The notes under the pieces were generated by a model. It was not told where the DNA came from and did not search any database. It worked only from the letters and a program-made list of their open reading frames with translations. Both the position numbers and the translations under genes were made by a program. This document shows positions 1 to 4,926 of a DNA stretch of 6,185 bases, one piece after another. The number at the start of each line of letters is the position of its first letter. Positions within the stretch are counted from its first letter, which is position 1. Origin of the DNA: Armatimonadota bacterium (lineage in GTDB: Bacteria; Armatimonadota; UBA5829); the NCBI GenBank assembly GCA_026415535.1, contig JAOAGX010000137.1, positions 1 to 6,185 on the forward strand. The letters run 5' to 3'.

Positions 1-524
1 TCAATGAATTGTTCGAAGCGTTTGCGCGTGTGATGAAAGTTCGGAATTGTCTCGTGCAAACGCTTGCCGGGCAGAGTGCTAAGCATTTTCTGGAAGTTGC
101 CGAAAGCTCTGGCCGCACTATAGACGTGACGAATGTCTTCCACTCTGTCATAAGTACGTGCCCCCTCGATAAAGATGTACGTCCGCCAGTACTCGCCCTC
201 AGGAGATAAGTAAAACGACTTGCCGTCCACAGTTGGTATCAGTGTAAGGGTTTCCCGATCGGGATTGCCACCAGCAGCGATACACTGTTCACGCGCATAG
301 CGAGTGACGCGCTCGATGTTTTCCATCACTTTCTCGGGTTCTTTGAAGACGTTGTGGTTGATGCGTTGGTGAATGTAGCGCACGACCTTAGAACCAACTT
401 GAAATCGGCCTGCATAGGTGTCATTGATGTGACCCGTGCCGTACGGAGCTGCATCAAGGAAGCGGCCCTCCAACTGGAAGTGAGGGACAATCACGCTCAG
501 ATCGTGTTTCATCTCGACCGTCAT
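1..524 (-). CDS. NahK/MdsC-like anomeric sugar kinase (APH phosphotransferase fold), 3' end cut by window
   Basis: The first 174 codons are visible, starting at the ATG at 524-522; the frame is open to the window edge. Residues 28-37 (YGTGHINDTY) form the glycine-rich N-lobe loop of the N-acetylhexosamine 1-kinase/MdsC family. IHQRINHNVFKEP (51-63), WRTYIFIEGARTYD (113-126, hinge region) and ETIPNFHHTRKRF near the visible end also match it. Characterised members phosphorylate GlcNAc or GalNAc at C1 with ATP in the cytoplasm. Such proteins are usually about 350-360 residues, so roughly half, including the catalytic Asp and metal-binding motif, lies outside the window. The start overlaps the upstream gene's stop as ATGA, and a GGGGGG tract (536-541) lies 11 nt upstream. 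An alternative ATG at codon 5 is less likely. Pairing with a sugar nucleotidyltransferase supports an NDP-sugar salvage role. The exact sugar is inferred, not shown. Confidence 0.88.
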   Translation of the reverse strand, partial: MTVEMKHDLSVIVPHFQLEGRFLDAAPYGTGHINDTYAGRFQVGSKVVRYIHQRINHNVFKEPEKVMENIERVTRYAREQCIAAGGNPDRETLTLIPTVDGKSFYLSPEGEYWRTYIFIEGARTYDRVEDIRHVYSAARAFGNFQKMLSTLPGKRLHETIPNFHHTRKRFEQFI

Positions 525-1495
525 TGCGTGTAACGCCCCCCTTGTTTCCAAAGGTCCTTGGGATAGGCGCCGCGTTCGATAAGCTCATGAATCGCCGCCT
601 GGACAGTCGGTCGATCCTCCCTATACGTCATACCGAACCACTTTTCTTTCGTTGGCAACACTTTAACCCGGGCCCTACCCTCCTTTATCAGGTCGCCAAC
701 CACATCCGGCAGGAAGAACTCGACTTTCGTCAGATCGCTCGCGTTGAACTTTAGAAACCGCTCGAACCGAACCTCTAGCTCGTGCATCATTCCCACGGTG
801 AAGCCCCACGCGTTCATCGAAACTATAGTGTCAGGTGGAAGGACAACCCAATTGTCGCCTTCCTCCTCGTATGCCACTTCAGCCCCACGTCGCTGAACAC
901 GAGTGCGCTCGCGCACGTCCATCAGGTATCCGTCCGGTGTCATCTCGCACACGCCCCTGGCTACGGCTCCACTCTCCGAAAGCGTGTTCGCGATCTGGTA
1001 GCCAACCATACAGAAATCGTAGATACCGTTTTGATCCTCCGCCTGGTGCAGATATTGCGAGAGCGATTCGAAGGCAGTCGGGCCATAATAATCGTCAGCG
1101 TTGACTACTGCGAATGGACCTTCCACCTCGTTCCGACAGCTAAGGACAGCATGCCCTGTTCCCCAAGGCTTGATCCGTTCTTCAGGGACTTTGAATCCGG
1201 GAGGCAGGTCTGTCAGTTCCTGAAGGACGTAAGCAACGTTTACCCGGTGGCCTAAGGTCGGGCCAAAGCGTTCGCGGAATGCAGGCTCCAGGTCCCTGCT
1301 GACAACAAATACGATCTTTGCGAATCCAGCCTTGATCGCGTCGTAGGCTGTGTAGTCCAGAATGACCTCTCCGCCGGGCCCGACGGGGTCCATCTGTTTG
1401 AGTCCGCCGTAACGGCTACCGATACCAGCAGCCATTACTATCAAAGTCGGCCCGGTAACAGTATCCTCCCTACGTTGTATACCATCCCGCTGCAA
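521..1495 (-). CDS. Sugar-1-phosphate nucleotidyltransferase (NTP_transferase family)
   Basis: A protein of up to 324 residues with the nucleotidyltransferase Rossmann-like fold. The NTP-binding signature MAAGIGSRYGGLKQ is at residues 21-34, KPWGTGHAV (109-117) follows, and NADDYYG (132-138) carries the likely Mg-binding aspartate. SMNAWGF (226-232) and KWFGMTYREDRP (285-296) complete the pattern. The family transfers an NMP from an NTP to a sugar-1-phosphate, releasing pyrophosphate. The NTP and sugar are not known here; UTP and a hexosamine-1-phosphate are plausible given the NahK-like neighbour. Start choice: the first possible codon is TTG at 1495-1493, because an in-frame TAA lies two codons upstream, and GGGGG sits 9 nt before it. 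Homologues usually begin only a few residues before the LIVMAAG strand, so TTG at 1444-1442 is possible. However, the strong AGGGAGG at codons 8-11 is about 20 nt from that TTG. The stop overlaps the kinase start by 4 nt. Confidence 0.9.
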   Translation of the reverse strand: MQRDGIQRREDTVTGPTLIVMAAGIGSRYGGLKQMDPVGPGGEVILDYTAYDAIKAGFAKIVFVVSRDLEPAFRERFGPTLGHRVNVAYVLQELTDLPPGFKVPEERIKPWGTGHAVLSCRNEVEGPFAVVNADDYYGPTAFESLSQYLHQAEDQNGIYDFCMVGYQIANTLSESGAVARGVCEMTPDGYLMDVRERTRVQRRGAEVAYEEEGDNWVVLPPDTIVSMNAWGFTVGMMHELEVRFERFLKFNASDLTKVEFFLPDVVGDLIKEGRARVKVLPTKEKWFGMTYREDRPTVQAAIHELIERGAYPKDLWKQGGRYTQ

Positions 1496-1553
1496 TCGTT
1501 AGGACCCCCGAAACACACAACTTGGTTTATTTTCACGCAAATCAAAAACTCAA

Positions 1554-1615
1554 GTCACCCTGAGGATGAAGGATGTCACAGCAACGTGGAGATTCTTCGC
1601 TGCGCTCAGAATGAC
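1554..1615 (-). repeat. Hairpin-forming intergenic repeat element (GTCATTCTGAG...CTCAGGGTGAC)
   Basis: The arms are 1554-1564 (GTCACCCTGAG) and 1605-1615 (CTCAGAATGAC), with 40 nt between them. On the plus strand two positions mismatch. In minus-strand RNA both become G-U wobbles, giving a continuous 11-bp stem, which suggests it was selected or generated as RNA in the direction of transcription. The sequence GTCATTCTGAGCGCAGCG resembles a dispersed intergenic repeat that I recall from many environmental bacterial genomes. Copy number here cannot be judged from one window. It lies 59 nt upstream of the TTG start of the nucleotidyltransferase. Confidence 0.6.
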
Positions 1616-1704
1616 TTGTTGGTCATATTCAGACTTATTGTCAAATCCAGACTTGTTGGTCATATTCAGACCTGTTGGTTGTATTCAGAATTGTTGGTCA
1701 TATT
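1607..1704 (+). repeat. Tandem array of about five 18-23 bp units (consensus CAGACTTGTTGGTCATATT)
   Basis: Units read on the plus strand: 1607-1629 (23 bp, with an extra ATGA), 1630-1647 (18 bp, diverged), 1648-1666, 1667-1685 and 1686-1704 (each 19 bp). A 22-bp stretch is identical at 1613-1634 and 1650-1671. The period is not a multiple of three, so this is not a coding repeat. There are no unique spacers between units, which rules out CRISPR. The first unit shares its CAGAATGAC with the arm of the neighbouring hairpin element, so the array appears fused to it. Confidence 0.8.
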
Positions 1705-1708
1705 AATA

Positions 1709-1737
1709 ATGATATTTTTGCAATAATCAGTTGTTAA
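1709..1737 (-). promoter_or_regulatory. Candidate sigma70-type promoter for the nucleotidyltransferase-kinase pair
   Basis: On the minus strand TTAACA (1737-1732, 5 of 6 matches to TTGACA) is followed by a 17-nt spacer and TATCAT (1714-1709, 5 of 6 matches to TATAAT). Transcription would begin near 1702 and give a leader of about 200 nt containing the tandem array and the hairpin before the TTG start at 1495. The segment is AT-rich, so a chance match is possible. Confidence 0.35.
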
Positions 1738-1847
1738 CATGTTGAAAATATTCAGAACTACCTGTTGGCAATATCTCAGAATGACCATTGGTAACATTAA
1801 AAACGGCTTGTGGGTGATCTTTCAAAATAACCTGTTGGTAACACATC
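1728..1847 (+). repeat. Diverged relatives of the tandem repeat unit
   Basis: Looser copies continue past the AT-rich break: 1728-1752, 1753-1776, 1777-1798 and 1823-1847. They keep a leading CAGA/CAAA and a core TGTTGG or close variant. The octamer CCTGTTGG occurs exactly at 1671-1678, 1761-1768 and 1831-1838. CTCAGAATGAC, the hairpin arm, recurs exactly at 1775-1785. This looks like an older, decayed part of the same array, but unit boundaries are approximate. Confidence 0.5.
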
Positions 1848-1889
1848 GTGGCCCTTGCAATCGGCCGCAGATCAACAGATTTCGAACAA

Positions 1890-2888
1890 TCACGCATACA
1901 AATCGATCACTTCTCGACGGCTAGCAGATTCGTACGCAACCACGGCAACTTCCAGTGCCTTCACGCCGTCCTCGCCTGTTACCTCTACCGGTTTGTCATG
2001 CGCGATCGAGTCAACGAAGGACTCAATCATAGCCTGGTTAATGTCGTCTCCCCAGTATTCGTAGGTGTGCTTGCCGGTCCTATCAGAGAAGACATCGATT
2101 TTCTGCGCAAACATCTCCATCTTCGCAACACCCTGAGTCCCAATCACTTCGAGATTCACGTTGCCCCAGAACGGATAGCTCTTCGGACGTGACCAGCTTG
2201 AGTCGATGGTGGCAAAGACGTTGTTGGTAAAGTCGATGGAGATGATACCTGTGTCGTCGTAATCTCCGCCAAACATGCGATTGTCGATTTCTGCATAGAT
2301 TCGCGCAGGCTCCGCCTTCGTTAGCACGCGCATCAAATCGACAAGATGAACAGTATGATCGATCACCGCACCGCCGCCGGAAAGGTTCTTGTCCAAAAAC
2401 CAACCACCCGGGCACTGACCCTGGTTCGTACCCTTCATCGCGAGAAGCTTTCCAAGCCGGCCTTCCAATACTGACTCTTTCAAACGCTTGAACGCAGGAT
2501 GAAAGCGGCAGGGGAAAGCAGTCATCAACTTGACCCCGCTTCGCTTGCAAACTTCGACAATGGCTTCGGCATCTTGCTTCGTAGATGCAAGCGGCTTTTC
2601 GCACAGCGCATGCTTCTCACTTTGAGCAGCCATTACTACATGGCGCCGATGGTTGGCATTCTCGCTGGCAACGATAACTGCATCGATATCGCTTGCAAGC
2701 ATTTCCTCATACGTGGCGAAAGCCTTCACACCGTAGAGTTCGGCCATCTCTTCCGCTCGCGCTTGGTCGTCGTCGGCGATGCCGACGAACTCCACAGCCG
2801 GAATTTTCTTAAGACATGACGCGTAAGCATGAGCGTGCATATGCGCGAAGCTCATTATTCCTATCTTCACGACCTTGTTGTCCGACAT
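1890..2888 (-). CDS. Gfo/Idh/MocA-family NAD(P)-dependent oxidoreductase (first of two by coordinate)
   Basis: A full-length protein of 332 residues with an N-terminal Rossmann domain (about 5-120) and the C-terminal Gfo/Idh/MocA alpha/beta domain. The nucleotide-binding loop reads GIMSFAHMHAH (10-20) instead of the usual GxGxxG, a variant I associate with a subgroup of this family. D39/D40 at the end of the second strand suggest NAD. CEKPLA (96-101) carries the family's EKP lysine (K98). GGGAVIDHTVHLVDL (171-185) supplies the D177/H181/D184 substrate-site pattern. Such enzymes oxidise or reduce sugars, inositols or their derivatives in the cytoplasm; the substrate is unknown here. The start ATG (2888-2886) is well supported by GGGAGA (2899-2894), 5 nt upstream. 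It is preceded by a 141-nt spacer with a hairpin and followed by the long repeat spacer. Confidence 0.92.
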   Translation of the reverse strand: MSDNKVVKIGIMSFAHMHAHAYASCLKKIPAVEFVGIADDDQARAEEMAELYGVKAFATYEEMLASDIDAVIVASENANHRRHVVMAAQSEKHALCEKPLASTKQDAEAIVEVCKRSGVKLMTAFPCRFHPAFKRLKESVLEGRLGKLLAMKGTNQGQCPGGWFLDKNLSGGGAVIDHTVHLVDLMRVLTKAEPARIYAEIDNRMFGGDYDDTGIISIDFTNNVFATIDSSWSRPKSYPFWGNVNLEVIGTQGVAKMEMFAQKIDVFSDRTGKHTYEYWGDDINQAMIESFVDSIAHDKPVEVTGEDGVKALEVAVVAYESASRREVIDLYA

Positions 2889-2914
2889 ACGCTTCTCCCA
2901 TTTACGGTTCGTCT

Positions 2915-2933
2915 AAGCATGAAAGTCATGCTT
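2915..2933. promoter_or_regulatory. Perfect 8-bp inverted repeat with 3-nt loop in the oxidoreductase leader
   Basis: AAGCATGA (2915-2922), AAG, TCATGCTT (2926-2933). It lies 26 nt upstream of the ATG at 2888, just before the ribosome-binding site. No U run follows on either strand, so it is not a standard terminator. It could be an RNA leader stem or a protein-binding palindrome. The rest of the 2889-3029 spacer shows no convincing promoter, only a partial repeat of the CAGAATGAC word at 2976-2984. Confidence 0.45.
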
Positions 2934-3029
2934 TACAAGCAGGAATTGCAAACAGCCTAGATTATCCACTCCACCCAGAATGACAGCTCACCTGAAGAAA
3001 TGTAACCCAAGCTAATCTGCAAAGCAAAA

Positions 3030-4019
3030 TCATGCTAGAGCAACCGGACGATCAGTGGTTATTGATCGAATGGCAGCCTCTCCTATTCGAACCGCTTCCA
3101 AACCATCCTCGGCCGTCACATCCGGCCTACGACCCTCTTCGAGACAGTCGATGAAATGCTTTAGCTCCAAGTAATAAGGACTCCGAGAAACAGGGCTTTC
3201 AGGAACAGCAACGCTGATGGATTGTTCATCCTTTGCCTTAAGCTCAATTGTAAGCGGAGCTGTTTCGGCACTGGAGTAGCTTAGAAGTCCCTCTGTGCCA
3301 GCAACCTCAACCGTAGTTAGAAAACCACTAGGTCTAGCCCAATTGCCCTCGACATGTGCAATCAACCCGCTTTCGAAGCGCAGCGTGACCAACGCGTAGT
3401 CTGTAAGCGGAAAATTGGATTCATAAAGCCCCCTCGCATAAACCCGCCTTACTTTGCCGAAGCACCAGCGTAGCCAGTCGTAATCATGAATTATCATATC
3501 CAGGGCAACTCCGCCGCTATTTTTCACATCGGCAAACCAGTTATCAACTCTGGACGGATAGGCGCAACCACGGCTTGTCCTGACAACAACCGGCTTGCCG
3601 ATAGCCCCATCGAGAATTAGCTCGCGCATCTTCTTAAACTCGGGGAACCACCTCAGAACCTGCGCAGGGAATAAAGTAACCCCCGCCTCCTCACAAATGC
3701 GCACCGCTTCCATTGCTTGGCCGGTTGTTCGAGTAAGCGGTTTCTCACAACATATCTGCTTGCCCGCAGCCGCAGCCTGTTTTATGTAATCGATATGAGT
3801 GTGCGTAGGAGTGCAAATATCGATCACGTCGAACTCCACACCAGAAAGCAATGCCTTCATTGTGGTGAATGCCTTGGCGGAGTACTTCGCCGCAAATTCC
3901 TCGGCGGCAGCAGCTTTAATGTCGCAGACCGCAACTAGCTCAACGTTCGACATTTGCGCATAGGCTTCGGCATGAACAACGCCTATCCTCCCCGCACCAA
4001 CAATCGCGACCCTCTGCAT
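3030..4019 (-). CDS. Gfo/Idh/MocA-family oxidoreductase, myo-inositol 2-dehydrogenase-like
   Basis: A full-length protein of 329 residues. The N-terminal Rossmann domain has the canonical GAGRIG (8-13) and an acidic D33 (VAVCDIKA) typical of NAD preference. TPTHTHIDY (70-78) and CEKPL (91-95, K93) are family hallmarks. GGVALDMIIHDYDWLRW (169-185) gives the D174/H178/D181 catalytic-site pattern. Overall it resembles inositol 2-dehydrogenase and related sugar dehydrogenases, but the family is too broad to name a substrate. The ATG at 4019-4017 is preceded by AGGGGG (4033-4028) at 8-nt spacing. The stop of the PHP gene is only 23 nt upstream, so the two are very probably co-transcribed. It differs widely from the oxidoreductase at 1890-2888, so the two are not a recent duplication. 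Confidence 0.92.
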   Translation of the reverse strand: MQRVAIVGAGRIGVVHAEAYAQMSNVELVAVCDIKAAAAEEFAAKYSAKAFTTMKALLSGVEFDVIDICTPTHTHIDYIKQAAAAGKQICCEKPLTRTTGQAMEAVRICEEAGVTLFPAQVLRWFPEFKKMRELILDGAIGKPVVVRTSRGCAYPSRVDNWFADVKNSGGVALDMIIHDYDWLRWCFGKVRRVYARGLYESNFPLTDYALVTLRFESGLIAHVEGNWARPSGFLTTVEVAGTEGLLSYSSAETAPLTIELKAKDEQSISVAVPESPVSRSPYYLELKHFIDCLEEGRRPDVTAEDGLEAVRIGEAAIRSITTDRPVALA

Positions 4020-4042
4020 ATACCACGCCCCCTGAATAATCG

Positions 4043-4786
4043 CTATTTGCTTGGTAACCAGATGTCTTCGTCGGTGATACCGACTTTCTCAATGATCGGC
4101 GCAAGAACAGCCGTCCGGCCAACACTCTCCAGCGAGTGTGCATCGCTACCTATCGAAAACTTTATTCCCGCCGACTTGCACATAGAAAGAAACCTCAGTC
4201 GAAACTCCAACTGGTCACGCGCAAGCGCTCGCGGACTAATTTCCATAGCAATCTTGTTAGCCCTCGCAAGCTCGATTGCCTCTGCCAAATCATGCTCTTT
4301 AATCGTGTATAGGCATGTCGGATCAAAAGTATTCGGGAAGACAAATAACGGGTGGGCGATTACGTCGGCAAATTCCAGCGAACATGCATATCGAAACATC
4401 TCGAAAAAGTGCCTGCCAACTTCCTCCAACGAGCTTCCCTTTGGTTGCGCGACAGCTCGATCGTGAAAATGATTTGCGGAGACCATTACGAAATCGACCT
4501 GAGACCTCATATCCTCGGTTACTACGTGTTTGCCAACCGAAAGAATGTCGGCCTCGCAGCCCACAAAAACCTCAATCGGTTTTTCTATCCGAGCAAGCTC
4601 ATTCCTAACCTCGTCCAGGATCACAGGGCTTACTCTTGCATCTACGTGATCGGTTATTCCGAGGTATCTAACGCCTCTTTTTTCGGACACGCTGATTATC
4701 GACGCCAACTGCATCTCCCCGCGAGCACACACGGAAAGACGAGTGTGGACGTGAAGGTCGCAGCGCTTGTAGAGCTCATTGGTCAT
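4043..4786 (-). CDS. PHP-domain metal-dependent phosphoesterase
   Basis: With the ATG at 4786-4784 the protein is 247 residues. The polymerase-and-histidinol-phosphatase (PHP) metal ligands all appear in order: DLHVHT (10-15, H12 and H14), TDH (45-47), GCEAD (77-81, E78), SANHFH (103-108), IAHP (143-146, H145) and GSDAH (213-217). PHP proteins of this size hydrolyse phosphate monoesters, for example histidinol phosphate, or act as nucleases; here a sugar or polyol phosphate fits the neighbours but is not shown. Start is uncertain. The frame opens at TTG 4852. The ATG chosen leaves a normal nine-residue lead to DLHVHT but has no clear ribosome-binding site. TTG at 4801-4799 has GGGGTAGG (4818-4811) 9 nt upstream and would add five residues. 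It sits 23 nt before the next oxidoreductase. Confidence 0.88.
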   Translation of the reverse strand: MTNELYKRCDLHVHTRLSVCARGEMQLASIISVSEKRGVRYLGITDHVDARVSPVILDEVRNELARIEKPIEVFVGCEADILSVGKHVVTEDMRSQVDFVMVSANHFHDRAVAQPKGSSLEEVGRHFFEMFRYACSLEFADVIAHPLFVFPNTFDPTCLYTIKEHDLAEAIELARANKIAMEISPRALARDQLEFRLRFLSMCKSAGIKFSIGSDAHSLESVGRTAVLAPIIEKVGITDEDIWLPSK

Positions 4787-4926
4787 AGTTTGGCAAACCA
4801 AGACATCTGACCTACCCCAAGCTGAACAAACAACCCCTACCCTCGCCAGCAATGCGAAGTATTTTCGCGTAACTCCGGGGTTCTCGCTTAGCTCAGAATC
4901 ATAGCCAGCAGTATTAGGGTAGCAGG

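Larger units (their letters stand above)
1496..1889. other. 394-nt gene-free, AT-rich, repeat-bearing spacer
   Basis: No gene is credible here. The longest open frame (plus strand, 1475-1726) reads through the repeats and contains the peptide EILRCAQND. That peptide is a familiar spurious translation of a dispersed intergenic repeat rather than a protein motif. The spacer contains, from low to high coordinate, a hairpin element, a tandem array of 18-19 bp units, an AT-rich promoter-like segment and more diverged relatives of the repeat unit. No rho-independent terminator (GC stem followed by a U run) is visible after the oxidoreductase stop at 1890 on the minus strand. Confidence 0.8.

Noticed and set aside
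782..1255. Plus-strand open frame of 157 codons
   Set aside because: It lies entirely antisense to the well-supported nucleotidyltransferase and shows no recognisable domain.
1525..1553. Second promoter TTGAGT - 17 nt - ATAAAC on the minus strand closer to the nucleotidyltransferase
   Set aside because: The -10 element matches TATAAT poorly, and the -35 overlaps the edge of the hairpin repeat.
1475..1726. Plus-strand open frame of 83 codons across the spacer
   Set aside because: It is built from the repeat sequence and contains the EILRCAQND string typical of spurious translations of intergenic repeats. It has no convincing start context and overlaps the nucleotidyltransferase start.
1607..1847. 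CRISPR array
   Set aside because: Units are contiguous and degenerate, only about 19 bp, with no unique spacers of 30-40 bp and no cas genes.
1840..1889. Rho-independent terminator after the oxidoreductase ending at 1890
   Set aside because: The only stem found on the minus strand is a 4-bp GGCC/GGCC pairing, and it has no following U run.
1890..4019. Recent tandem duplication of the two oxidoreductases
   Set aside because: They share only family motifs; the cofactor loops, lengths of segments and most residues differ.
4352..4810. Plus-strand open frame of 152 codons opposite the PHP gene
   Set aside because: The minus-strand frame has all PHP metal-ligand motifs; the plus frame is a complementary-strand artefact without family features.
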